Positions 51,977 through 60,341 of a stretch of DNA of 64,000 nucleotides are shown piece after piece. Source of the stretch: Psychromarinibacter sp048262455 (GTDB taxonomy: Bacteria > Pseudomonadota > Alphaproteobacteria > Rhodobacterales > Rhodobacteraceae); NCBI GenBank assembly GCA_048262455.1, contig JBLXFD010000019.1, positions 11,127 to 75,126 of the forward strand, read 5' to 3'. The notes under the pieces were generated by a model that saw only the letters and a program-made list of their open reading frames with translations, was not told the DNA's origin and ran no database searches. The stretch's first letter is position 1. Every line of letters starts with the position of its first letter. The position numbers and the translations under genes were made by a program.

Positions 51977-52915
51977 TTACCCGTGGGCGAGCGCGTGCCG
52001 GGTCGGCGGGTTCGGGGTGGCGATGCGGATCTCTGCGGGGCGGTCTGCGGGATCGGCCCAGACCCAGGCCGGGAAGACGATGCGCCGCTCGGTGGTCAGG
52101 GCGCGGGCGGCCAGCAGCACCACGTCGGGCAGGCAGGCCACCACGGCGCCGGCGACCTTGGCCAGCGCCCGGTCGGTGCGCGACAGGGCGCGGCCGCGTT
52201 CGGCCTCGTTACGGAAGCTGGAGTTGGGGGCGAAGGCCGGCTTCAGCCCCTGCGCCGGCCCCAGGCCAAGCGCCGCCAGCAGCTGGCCGCCCGAGGTCTC
52301 GCCGCCGGCGCGGAAGGCCTCGAAATCCAGCCGCACCACGCGGCCCGGGTGGCGCCGGGCCAGCCGGTCCACCAGGCGCCGGTGCCAGACGTTCGAGGCG
52401 GCGGCGCGCAGGATCGCCCAGGCCCGCGCCGCGCCCTGCGGCGGGCGGCGGCCATAGGCGCCCAGCCGCGAATGCAGCAGCGAGACGGTGTCGCGGTGGA
52501 TCGCCACGAAGACCGCGCCGGGCATCGCCTTGGCGATCTGCGCGGCGCAGCGGGTGTGGTGGGGGGATTTCTCCACCCAGGCCGCCCGCCCCTCGCGGTT
52601 GGCGACAAGGTCCATCGCCAGGGCAAAGGCGGAGGCGGCGGTCTTGGCCTGCCGCACCGCCATCGCCTCGGCCGGCGACAGGCCCAGCAGGCGGCCGTAG
52701 TCGCTGGACAGGAATGCGTCCAGCGCCCGGGCCCGCTGCGCCGGGTCGCGCCAGTTCCAGGCGCGGGCGAAATGCGAGAAGAACAGGCTTTCGTGGATGC
52801 CGTGGTGGCGCGCGTCGGTCAGCGCCGTCACCTGCGGGTGGGCGGCCAGGAGGTTGCCGATCCAGGTGGTCCCGGATCGCTGCAGCCCCAGCACGAAGAT
52901 CGGCCGAGCGCTCAT
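51977..52915 (-). CDS. sulfotransferase
   Basis: PAPS-dependent sulfotransferase, 312 residues from ATG 52915, one base after the preceding stop. The 5'-phosphosulfate loop is LGLQRSGTTWIGNLL. The 3'-phosphate-binding region is AVFVAIHRDTVSLLHSRLGAYGRR. A catalytic-base candidate is the His of KSPHHTR. Embedded in the polysaccharide operon, it probably adds sulfate to the polymer or to a lipid-linked sugar. Confidence 0.88.
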   Translation of the reverse strand: MSARPIFVLGLQRSGTTWIGNLLAAHPQVTALTDARHHGIHESLFFSHFARAWNWRDPAQRARALDAFLSSDYGRLLGLSPAEAMAVRQAKTAASAFALAMDLVANREGRAAWVEKSPHHTRCAAQIAKAMPGAVFVAIHRDTVSLLHSRLGAYGRRPPQGAARAWAILRAAASNVWHRRLVDRLARRHPGRVVRLDFEAFRAGGETSGGQLLAALGLGPAQGLKPAFAPNSSFRNEAERGRALSRTDRALAKVAGAVVACLPDVVLLAARALTTERRIVFPAWVWADPADRPAEIRIATPNPPTRHALAHG

Positions 52916-52916
52916 G

Positions 52917-54140
52917 TCAGGCCGCTGCCGCAATGCCGCCTCGCGGCGTCCGGTGCTGCTGGAAGATCTCCAGCTGCCGCCAGGCGTTCACGCGCAGGTC
53001 GAAATGCGCCTCGACATGGTCGCGCCCCTGCAGCGCCAGCCGGTCGGCCTTGTCGGGATCGGACCGCACGTCCTCCAGCGCCGCGCGCAGGCCGGCGACA
53101 TCGCCCGGCTCGGTCAGCCAGCCGGTCTGGCCGGGGCGGATCAGCTCGGGGATGCCCGAAACGTTGGTGGAGATCGCGGGACGGCGGTGGGCCAGCGCCT
53201 CGATCATCACGTTGGGAATGCCCTCGGTGCGCCCGTTGGGCCCGATGATGGACGGCGCCACGCAGACCGAGGCGTCGCGGTAGAGCTGCTCGATCCGGGC
53301 AAAGCTCTGCTGCCCGAGGAAGCAGACCCGCACCCCCATGCCGGCCTCGCGCACCTGCCGCTCCAGCGCCGGGCGGTCGGGACCGTCGCCGGCGATCTGC
53401 AGCGTCCAGTCGGCGCAGTTCATGCCCTTCAGCGCGTCCAGCAGCACGTTCACGCCCTTCCGGGGCTGCAGCGACCCGACGTAGAGAATGCGGAACGGCC
53501 CGTCGCGGCGCACCGGGTGGGCGTCGATGGCGCGCACGTCGACGCTGGAATGGATCACCTCGATCCGGTCCTCGGTGAGGCCCGGCACTTTTTCGGCCAG
53601 GAACCGGCGGCCGAAGTCGCTGACGGTGCGGATCGCCGAGGCGCCCGCGAACTTCTGCGCCAGCAGCCGCTGGCTGCGGAAGATGTCATGCGCGCGGCAG
53701 CTGATGGAATAGGGCACGCCAGAGACCTGGTTGGCGATCCAGGCGGCGGTGGCCGGGTGGCCGGCGAACTCGGCATGCACGTGGTCGGCGCCCCATTCGC
53801 GCAGCTCCTCGCCCAGCCGCAGCGCGGCGGGCAGCAGCGCCAGCGACTTGGCGGCCATGCTGCCGTCGCGGCCCTGGTGGCGCGCGATGGTGCCGCTGAG
53901 CCTTGCGGCCAGCCCGGGATGGCGCGCGGCGGCGCCGGCGGCCTCGGTGCCGAACAGCGGGATGTGGCAGGCGCGCTTGGCCAGCGGGCGGGCGAAGTCG
54001 TGCAGGATCTGGTCCTCTCGCCACGGGGTCAGGTGATAGATCCGCAGGTCCACGCCCAGTTCCAGAAAGACCATCAGGTCCCGCAGGATGAAGGTTTCCG
54101 TGGTCTTGGGGAATTCGGTGACGATGACGGCAAGTTTCAA
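52917..54140 (-). CDS. glycosyltransferase family 4
   Basis: GT-B enzyme, 407 residues, starting at TTG 54140, which overlaps the deacetylase stop (TTGA) and has GGGAG 8 bases upstream. The N-terminal domain opens KLAVIVTEFPKTTETFILRDL. The donor half has RILYVGSLQPRKGVNVLLDAL, LQIAGDGPDRPAL and the E-x7-E-type motif EGIPNVMIEALAHRRPAI. It resembles colanic-acid-type WcaL/AmsK enzymes (VHAEFAGHPATAAWI). Confidence 0.92.
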   Translation of the reverse strand: MKLAVIVTEFPKTTETFILRDLMVFLELGVDLRIYHLTPWREDQILHDFARPLAKRACHIPLFGTEAAGAAARHPGLAARLSGTIARHQGRDGSMAAKSLALLPAALRLGEELREWGADHVHAEFAGHPATAAWIANQVSGVPYSISCRAHDIFRSQRLLAQKFAGASAIRTVSDFGRRFLAEKVPGLTEDRIEVIHSSVDVRAIDAHPVRRDGPFRILYVGSLQPRKGVNVLLDALKGMNCADWTLQIAGDGPDRPALERQVREAGMGVRVCFLGQQSFARIEQLYRDASVCVAPSIIGPNGRTEGIPNVMIEALAHRRPAISTNVSGIPELIRPGQTGWLTEPGDVAGLRAALEDVRSDPDKADRLALQGRDHVEAHFDLRVNAWRQLEIFQQHRTPRGGIAAAA

Positions 54141-55447
54141 CGGGCTTCTCCCTGTCCGATCAATGCGGCCTGTCCGGCCGGCAGCCGCGCCTTCAGCCGG
54201 CGCAGGGTCAGCACGACCCGGCGCAGCGCGCCGATGCCGGCCAGGACCGGGGCCCAGCCCAGGTCGCCCTGGAAGCAGCGGATGTGCGCCTTCAGCGCGA
54301 TGGAATCGACGATGCCGGAGCGGAAGCCGCCATAGTCCTGCCCGGCGTGGACCCGGGCGATGATGTCGGGGCGGGCGGTCTCGCCGTTGCGGCCGCGCCC
54401 GCCGGTGGTGGCGATGAAACCGGCCTCGGCGGCCAGTGCCCGGCCGCGCGGGCTGGCGGCGTTCTGCGGCCAGCAGAACAGCACGGGATCGCGGTCCAGC
54501 TCGCGGCGGAACACGGCCCTGCAGGTCTCGAAGGTCTCGCGCACCCGGAGGTCGTATTCCGTGCCGGTCTCCTGCCGGGCGCCGTCCCAGGCGCGGGCGG
54601 AGAGCGAGGGCGCGCTGCTGAGGATCGGGGTGCCCAGCGGCACCACCGGCTTGCGCAGGTACCAGTCGTGCTTGTCGCCGGGCATCCGGGCCCACTGCAT
54701 CCAGGCCTGGTCGCGCAGGTTCGACGGGCGCAGCTTGCCCACCACCTCGGCCGAGGTGACGACGCGGCCGTGATCGGTGCCGTGGGCCTCGACCCGGAAC
54801 TCGCGGCTGGCCTCGAGCATCCGCAGCTCGCGCCAAGTCATGAACCCGTCCAGCCGCGGCCGCGCCGCGGTCTTCATGGTGGGGCGCAGCGGCTGGTCCG
54901 GCGCGATGAAATCGGTGGAGATGAAGACCGTCGCCCGGGCCCCGTGCTTTTGCAGGATCGGCCAGGCGCAGGCCCAGGTATCGAGGTACCCATCGTCGAA
55001 ATGCAGGCAGATCGCGTTGCGCGGCAGCGGCTTGCCCGCCAGCCGGTCACGGACCACCTGCTCGCTGTCCAGCACCCGCAGGCCCATGCGGCGCATCAGG
55101 CGCAGGTGCCGTTCCAGGCTGGCCGGGCGGATCGAGGTCTGGTCGGCCCAGGGAAGCCACTGCGCGTCGGGGCTGACGGAATGGTAGGTGAGCACCGGCA
55201 GCCCCGGCACCCCCCGCAGCGCCCGCCGCGCCAGGGCGAAGCCCAGCACGGCCCCCGCGGCCGCGCCCAGCAGGTCCATCCCGCCGTGGGTCAGCCAGGC
55301 ACCGCCCAGCGCACCGGCGACGGCGGCAAGGCTCAGCCCGGCGCTGGCGCGGCGGCGTTCGGCCAAGCGCGCGCGGTCGGTGTCGCGGATCGCGGCGGCA
55401 TCCGTGGCGGGCGTGGTCTGGGTCTCGGCGGGGGCCAGGGCGATCAT
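54137..55447 (-). CDS. polysaccharide deacetylase (NodB homology domain), membrane-anchored
   Basis: 436 residues. A hydrophobic region at about 38-78 anchors the protein. The NodB domain begins LPVLTYHSVSP. The metal Asp pair is in LHFDDGYLDTW (D151, D152), and the His motif appears as EAHGTDHG. ATVFISTDF and the C-terminal CWPQNAASPRGRALAAEAGF complete the fold. It probably removes N- or O-acetyl groups from the polymer or its lipid-linked precursor. Confidence 0.9.
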   Translation of the reverse strand: MIALAPAETQTTPATDAAAIRDTDRARLAERRRASAGLSLAAVAGALGGAWLTHGGMDLLGAAAGAVLGFALARRALRGVPGLPVLTYHSVSPDAQWLPWADQTSIRPASLERHLRLMRRMGLRVLDSEQVVRDRLAGKPLPRNAICLHFDDGYLDTWACAWPILQKHGARATVFISTDFIAPDQPLRPTMKTAARPRLDGFMTWRELRMLEASREFRVEAHGTDHGRVVTSAEVVGKLRPSNLRDQAWMQWARMPGDKHDWYLRKPVVPLGTPILSSAPSLSARAWDGARQETGTEYDLRVRETFETCRAVFRRELDRDPVLFCWPQNAASPRGRALAAEAGFIATTGGRGRNGETARPDIIARVHAGQDYGGFRSGIVDSIALKAHIRCFQGDLGWAPVLAGIGALRRVVLTLRRLKARLPAGQAALIGQGEAR

Positions 55448-56652
55448 GTCGGCAGCACCGTCTGGTCGAGGAAGTACCGTTCCAGCCGGTAGCGCTGGTA
55501 GGCCGAGGGCTCGTCGAAGGTGGCGTAGCCGACGAAGCCGGACTGCCCCAGGCCCACCGGCATCACCGTCTCGACCCGCGCTTCCAGCACCAGCCGCGCC
55601 ACGCGGCCCGAGCCGAGCTTGCGCAGCAGCGTCACCCGGCAGGGCCCGGCGGGCGCGGGACGGGTGGCCACGAACTGCAGCGTCTCGTCCGACATCGCCA
55701 GCACCGCGCCGGTCAGCTGGCCGCCGGGGGCCTCCAGCTCCAGCGCCACGTTGCGGGCCCGGGCAAAGCCGGAGCGCAGGAAGGTATGCCGCCCCACCGG
55801 CGAACGCGCCGCCCGCAGCGCCTCTGCCGCCGCCGCCACGCCGCGCCGGGCGACGTTGAACCCGGTGGCCAGCACGAAGCGCAGCAGGAAGCCGTAGCGC
55901 ACGGGCGCGGCGCAGCACATGGCATTGAACCGCCCGCGCAGCCGCTTCGAGGCAGAGTGCGGCAGCAGCGCCTGGCTGAGCCCCACCAGCCCGGGACGCA
56001 CGAGAAAGCGCTGCTCGAAGCTGTCGCTCTCGGCCTTGTAGACCGGCACCATCTCGGGCCGCACCGGGCGCGGGCCGAAGAAGACCATGTCGCCCTTCAG
56101 GATGTTGATGAGCTGCGGCAGCTCGTCCAGCCGCGACTTGCGCAGGTAGCTGCCCACCCCGGTCTCCAGGTTCGACCGCTTGGGCAGGGTGCCGCCGGTC
56201 AGCTGCGCCTGGGCGTTCACCGCGAGGGTGCGGAACTTCAGGATGTTGAACAGCTGCCCGTTCCGCCCCAGCCGCGCGCCGGAATAGAACATCGGGCCGC
56301 CGCCGCCGATCCGCAGCATCGCGCAGATCGCCAGGAAGACGGGGGCGGTCAGCAGCAGGAAGAAGGCCGCCAGCGCCCGGTTGAACAGCGCGTCGAGGCG
56401 CGGGTGCCGGGGCAGGTAGCCGGACTTCATCAGCCGCGGCGACAGCAGCCCCGTGCCCTCCGCGCGGCGGATGGCCGGGGCGGGCTGCAACCGCAGATCG
56501 TTCGCGGCATCGGGAAGCGCCACGCCCGCCGCGGCCGCGGCCACGGAGGCTGTCCGCGCCGTCACGGGCTGGGGCGGAATCTGCAGCCGCAGCGCGTCGC
56601 TCTTGCGGGTGTCGGTGCCGATCGGCAAGTTAACTCTGTCGAGGAACGCCAT
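55444..56652 (-). CDS. initiating sugar transferase (WcaJ/ExoY type) with extra C-terminal domain
   Basis: 402 residues. After about 85 variable residues comes one helix (ALAAFFLLLTAPVFLAICAML), then the catalytic domain: MFYSGARLGRNGQLFNILKFRTL, GSYLRKSRLDELPQLINILKGDMVFFGPRPVRPE and RPGLVGLSQ. It should transfer a sugar phosphate to undecaprenyl phosphate, the first step of repeat-unit synthesis. About 115 additional residues at the C-terminus look like a PilZ-type beta barrel but lack clear RxxxR and (D/N)xSxxG motifs. It is the first gene of the minus-strand polysaccharide operon. Confidence 0.9.
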   Translation of the reverse strand: MAFLDRVNLPIGTDTRKSDALRLQIPPQPVTARTASVAAAAAGVALPDAANDLRLQPAPAIRRAEGTGLLSPRLMKSGYLPRHPRLDALFNRALAAFFLLLTAPVFLAICAMLRIGGGGPMFYSGARLGRNGQLFNILKFRTLAVNAQAQLTGGTLPKRSNLETGVGSYLRKSRLDELPQLINILKGDMVFFGPRPVRPEMVPVYKAESDSFEQRFLVRPGLVGLSQALLPHSASKRLRGRFNAMCCAAPVRYGFLLRFVLATGFNVARRGVAAAAEALRAARSPVGRHTFLRSGFARARNVALELEAPGGQLTGAVLAMSDETLQFVATRPAPAGPCRVTLLRKLGSGRVARLVLEARVETVMPVGLGQSGFVGYATFDEPSAYQRYRLERYFLDQTVLPT

Positions 56653-56671
56653 CTGCGTTGCCTACCTTTGT

Positions 56672-56737
56672 TCATTTCAGTGCCAAGCTTTCGCCGTAAT
56701 CTACGCCCCGCCTCGCCGCAGGTTCGACACATTTCAT
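56672..56737 (-). CDS. possible 21-codon leader ORF of the polysaccharide operon
   Basis: On the minus strand GGAGG stands 6 bases before ATG 56737, giving a 21-residue peptide MKCVEPAARRGVDYGESLAL plus K. It ends in TGA 19 bases before the sugar transferase start. The ribosome site is better than that of the transferase itself. It could be a regulatory upstream ORF. No known family; a chance ORF cannot be excluded. Confidence 0.35.
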   Translation of the reverse strand: MKCVEPAARRGVDYGESLALK

Positions 56738-56805
56738 AATTAACCTCCGGCAGGCCTTGGCATTGATACCAAACCACTATTCGCCCCCCGGATTGTCCGC
56801 TTCCA

Positions 56806-57981
56806 GTGAACGATGAATTCAACCTCAGGATGAGCCGCGCGGCGCGCCAGACCGGCGCTGCCACAGTCTTGCCGAATCTTTCAATCGTGCTAGCGCACCT
56901 GCGATCCGGCGGTGTCGAGAAGGCCGTGGTGGGTCTGCTGAACGCGCTGGAGGGCCGGCGTTTCCGCTGCCGGCTGATCCTCGGCCGCCGCGAGGGGGCG
57001 CTGCTGTCGGAGCTGCGGGACGGGATCGTGGTGACCGACCTGGGCGGCGCGCGGGCCATGGCCTCGGTGCCGCGGCTGGCGCGGCTGCTGGGGCGAGATT
57101 GCGACGTGGTCTACTCCGCCACCAACGCGCGCAACGTGGCGACGCTGGCGGCGCTGCGGCTGGTGCCGGCGGCGCGGCGGCCGAAGGTGATCATCAGCGA
57201 GCACACCACCCCCGACGACTACCTCGCCGCCGCCCGGCGCCCGGCCCTGCGGCGCGCGGCGATGCGCTGGCTCTACCCCCACGCCGACGCGCTTGCCGCC
57301 CCGGCCGAGGGGCTGGCGGAACGCTGGCTGGCGGTGGCGGGAACCGACCGGCCGCGCCCGGTGACGCTGCCCAACCCCATCATGACCGACGCCGGCCTTG
57401 CGCTGGCGGAGCGCGTGGCGCGGGGCGAGGGCCCAGCCCGCGACCCCGCGCTGGTGGTGGCGGCGGGGCGGGTGGCGCCGGTGAAGGGATTCGACCTGCT
57501 GCTGGAATCCTTCGCCCGCGCGCTGGCGCGGCGGCCCGAGCTGCGGCTGGAGATCTACGGAGAGGGCGACGCGCGCGCCGCGCTGGTAGCGCAGGCAGAG
57601 GCGCTGGCGCTGGGCGACCGGGTGCGGCTGCGCGGCTACGCGGTCTCGCTGCCAGAGGCGCTGGCCGGGGCGGGGCTGATGGTGGTGCCGTCGCGGCGCG
57701 AGGGCTTCGGCAACGTGGTGGTCGAGGCGCTGGCGGTGGGCACCCCGGTGCTCGCCCCCGACTGCGCCGGCCCCGCCGCGCTGCTGGCCGAGGCGCCGGG
57801 GGCGGGACGGCTGGTGCCGCTGGAGAACGCGGAAGCCCTTGCCACGGCGATCGCCGAGATGGCCGGCGCCCTTGCCCCGCGGGAGGCGGCGGCGCGGCAT
57901 GGCCCCGCCCTCGCCGCCCGGTTCGGAACAGAGGCCGCGGCGGCCCGGTTCGCGGATCTTGCCGAGGCGCTGCTGGCTTAG
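56806..57981 (+). CDS. glycosyltransferase family 4
   Basis: GT-B enzyme of about 391 residues from GTG 56806; ATG 56830 is an alternative and neither has a good ribosome site. N-terminal part: LSIVLAHLRSGGVEKAVVGLLNALEG. Donor domain: VVAAGRVAPVKGFDLLLESFARAL, LEIYGEGDARAALV and the conserved SRREGFGNVVVEALAVGTPVLAPDC. It is transcribed divergently from the polysaccharide operon, from a shared 153-base AT-richer promoter region. Confidence 0.92.
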   Translation: MNDEFNLRMSRAARQTGAATVLPNLSIVLAHLRSGGVEKAVVGLLNALEGRRFRCRLILGRREGALLSELRDGIVVTDLGGARAMASVPRLARLLGRDCDVVYSATNARNVATLAALRLVPAARRPKVIISEHTTPDDYLAAARRPALRRAAMRWLYPHADALAAPAEGLAERWLAVAGTDRPRPVTLPNPIMTDAGLALAERVARGEGPARDPALVVAAGRVAPVKGFDLLLESFARALARRPELRLEIYGEGDARAALVAQAEALALGDRVRLRGYAVSLPEALAGAGLMVVPSRREGFGNVVVEALAVGTPVLAPDCAGPAALLAEAPGAGRLVPLENAEALATAIAEMAGALAPREAAARHGPALAARFGTEAAAARFADLAEALLA

Positions 57982-57993
57982 ATCCGGGTCAGC

Positions 57994-59067
57994 CTACAGC
58001 GCCCGCCGCGCCAGCATCGCCAGCCGGTGCAGCGTGGGGCGCAGGATGAACTCGTGAACCCGCGGCAGCCGCACCACCCAGGGAGAGAACCGTTTCTTGA
58101 AGTCGTCGCGCCGCCGGGCGGCGTTCGCCTCGGGCTTGGGCCGACCCTCTAGGATCCGCTCGTCCGACAGACCGCCAAGATCCAGCCAGCGCACGCCCTC
58201 CATCCGCCGGCCCTCGCGCATCAGCGCGTATTCCATCATGTAGCTGCGGGGCTGCGGGGCATTGGGGTCGCACCAGGCGTTGGCGAAGGGCAGCAGCCGG
58301 TCGCCGTCGCGCAGGGCGGTGAAGGCGCCGAAGAATTTCCCGTGCAGGTCCATCGCCATCGCCGCGCCGCCGTAGGCGCGGATGTGGTCCAGCTGGCTGT
58401 GCACCGTCGGCAGACCCGAGATGGACATGCCCCGGTCGCGGGCGAAGTTGTCGAACCAGCCGATGAAGGTCTCGATCTCGGCGGGGTCGGTCAGGGGCCG
58501 CACCGACAGCCCCTCGCGCCCCAGCCGGCGGATGTGCAGCCGGCAGCTTTTCGAGAAGCTGGCGACGATCTGTTCCTCGCTGCGGTCAAGGTCGATCAGC
58601 CCGGTGCGCGCGTGCAGGGTCTGGCGGTCGTGCGGCGCCACCTGCGCGCCGAGATCGCGCATCGCCTGTTCGCAGGCATCGGCGTCATCGTCGTACCAGC
58701 GCGGGTTCAGCGTGACCGACAGGAAGCCGGCGCGCTGCAGCTTGGGCAGCAGCACCGACAACGCCGGGGCCAGATCCTCCAGCCGGCGCACCAAGGGGCC
58801 GCGCCGGAAGGCGCCCAGCGAATGGCCGCCGGGCAGGCTGGTGCGGCGCAGCAGGCCGGCCATCAGCAGCTCGCCCCCCTGCCCGCGCACGGTGGCGTAA
58901 AGGTAATCCTGCCGCGCCTTGCGGCGGGCGAAGTCGGGCCAGTTCGGGTCCTGCAGGTAGGTGGCGCCTGGGCAGCTTGCGGCGAAGGCCGCCAGTTCCT
59001 GCCGCAGCGCCGGGTCGTCCACCGGCTGCAGGGCGGCGGTGGCCAGGGGAATGGGGGCGTATTTCAC
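57994..59067 (-). CDS. FemAB/GNAT-like peptidoglycan- or polysaccharide-associated acyltransferase
   Basis: 357 residues starting at GTG 59067, supported by GGAG 7 bases upstream and overlapping the previous gene (GTGA). The fold appears to be the tandem-GNAT (FemABX) type: YLQDPNWPDFARRKARQDYLYATV, LNPRWYDDD, SFSKSCRLHIRRLGREGLSVR and a C-terminal RSYMMEYALMREGRRMEGVRWLDLGGL. It may attach an acyl or aminoacyl group to a cell-envelope glycan. The substrate is unknown. Confidence 0.8.
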   Translation of the reverse strand: MKYAPIPLATAALQPVDDPALRQELAAFAASCPGATYLQDPNWPDFARRKARQDYLYATVRGQGGELLMAGLLRRTSLPGGHSLGAFRRGPLVRRLEDLAPALSVLLPKLQRAGFLSVTLNPRWYDDDADACEQAMRDLGAQVAPHDRQTLHARTGLIDLDRSEEQIVASFSKSCRLHIRRLGREGLSVRPLTDPAEIETFIGWFDNFARDRGMSISGLPTVHSQLDHIRAYGGAAMAMDLHGKFFGAFTALRDGDRLLPFANAWCDPNAPQPRSYMMEYALMREGRRMEGVRWLDLGGLSDERILEGRPKPEANAARRRDDFKKRFSPWVVRLPRVHEFILRPTLHRLAMLARRAL

Positions 59068-60224
59068 TTTGCGTCTCCTGACAGGTGCCGGGCCCGGGGC
59101 GATCCGCCCCGCCCGCGCCGGCGCAGACGCCGGGCCAGTCCCTCCCAGCGGTGCAGCGCCCAGGTGGGATCGCCGCGCCGCGCCACCAGCAGCCGGTAAA
59201 GGGGCCGGCGGTCGTGGCAGAGGCTTTGGTTCAACTCGCTGGTCCGCATGGTATCCACCCGCTGCAGGCCCATGCCGGCCGCCTCCTCGATCACCCGGCA
59301 CATCAGGTAGCGTCCGGGACCATAGGCGGCCAGGTCCTCGTTGAACTCGTCCGAATTGAGGTACAGCGTGCCGTCCTTCACGCAGCTGAAGTTGGCGCCG
59401 ATCGGGGTCTCGCCGAGGAAACAGGCCGAAAGGTGCACCGCCCCCGGCTCGCTGCGACGGCAGAGCGCGCGCAGGAAGGCGCGGCCCTCGTCAGAGCCCG
59501 CCAGACCGCTGCCCGCCCGGGTCTTCCACGAGGCGGCGGCGGCGGCGAAGTATGCCTCGCAGGCGTCCACGGCGCCCACGCCGAGGCTGCTGATGCGGCG
59601 GAAGTCCTCTGTCTCCAGCTCCCGGACCGCGCGCTTGTACGACCGCCGGGTGTTGCGCGACAGAGTGGCGCGCCAGGCCTCGGCGCCCCGGGTCAGGTCG
59701 GCCGAGTCGGCCCAGAAGGTGCGCTTGCGCCGCACCTGCAGGCCCGCCCCGGTGGCGGCGGCCTCCAGCAGCGCGGCCTGGTCTTCCTCCAGCGGCTCCA
59801 GTAGCAGGAAACTGCCCGGGCGCGGGCGCAGCAGCCGGGCGCAGACCGCGTCCCGCGCCTGCGCCGACAGGTCCGGCGCCAGCAGCACCCCCGCCAGCCC
59901 GGCCTTGCCGTGCCCCGCCAGCATCCAGGCACGCGGCACCGGCCCAGAGGCCAGCGCCACGGCGCCCACCAGCCGCCCGCCCCGGCGCGCGAGGCGGATC
60001 TGCAGCCGCCGGCGCGCGCCCGCGGTCTCTGCCCATGCGGCGATATAGGCGTGGGCGGCGAAGGGGTTGCCCGGCGTGACGGCGTGCAGCGCGTCCCATT
60101 CGGCCTTCAGCGGCTCGAACCCCGCGAGGCTGTTCACGGTGGCAAGGTCCAGCGCCGACGCGGCATCGGAGGCCACGACCGGGGCGGCCCCTGCGGCGAA
60201 GGTATCGATCAACATAGGGGTCAT
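59064..60224 (-). CDS. GNAT family acyltransferase (CelD/BcsL-like)
   Basis: 386 residues resembling CelD/BcsL, in which two GNAT folds are joined. FEPLKAEWDALHAVTPGNPFAAHAYIAAWAET is the typical opening and SRNTRRSYKRAVRELE the central helix; GANFSCVKDGTLYLNSDEFNEDLAAYGPGRYLM resembles the acyl-CoA-binding half. It precedes and overlaps the FemAB-like gene, so both may decorate the exopolysaccharide. Confidence 0.82.
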   Translation of the reverse strand: MTPMLIDTFAAGAAPVVASDAASALDLATVNSLAGFEPLKAEWDALHAVTPGNPFAAHAYIAAWAETAGARRRLQIRLARRGGRLVGAVALASGPVPRAWMLAGHGKAGLAGVLLAPDLSAQARDAVCARLLRPRPGSFLLLEPLEEDQAALLEAAATGAGLQVRRKRTFWADSADLTRGAEAWRATLSRNTRRSYKRAVRELETEDFRRISSLGVGAVDACEAYFAAAAASWKTRAGSGLAGSDEGRAFLRALCRRSEPGAVHLSACFLGETPIGANFSCVKDGTLYLNSDEFNEDLAAYGPGRYLMCRVIEEAAGMGLQRVDTMRTSELNQSLCHDRRPLYRLLVARRGDPTWALHRWEGLARRLRRRGRGGSPRARHLSGDAK

Positions 60225-60341
60225 GTTCCCTGACGGAGAAGTTCCGATGTAGCCTGCGCGGCCATAGCGGCCAATTCATGACCCTCCGGCGTCGCCGTCC
60301 GCCTTACAAAGCCCCCGCCGCCGCCGCATTGTTCCCCGGGG

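Noticed and set aside
56562..56732. Start at ATG 56732 giving a 56-codon Arg-rich ORF upstream of and overlapping the sugar transferase
   Set aside because: It is 11 bases from GGAGG, farther than the better placed ATG 56737, and it overlaps the transferase out of frame with a shadow-like composition.
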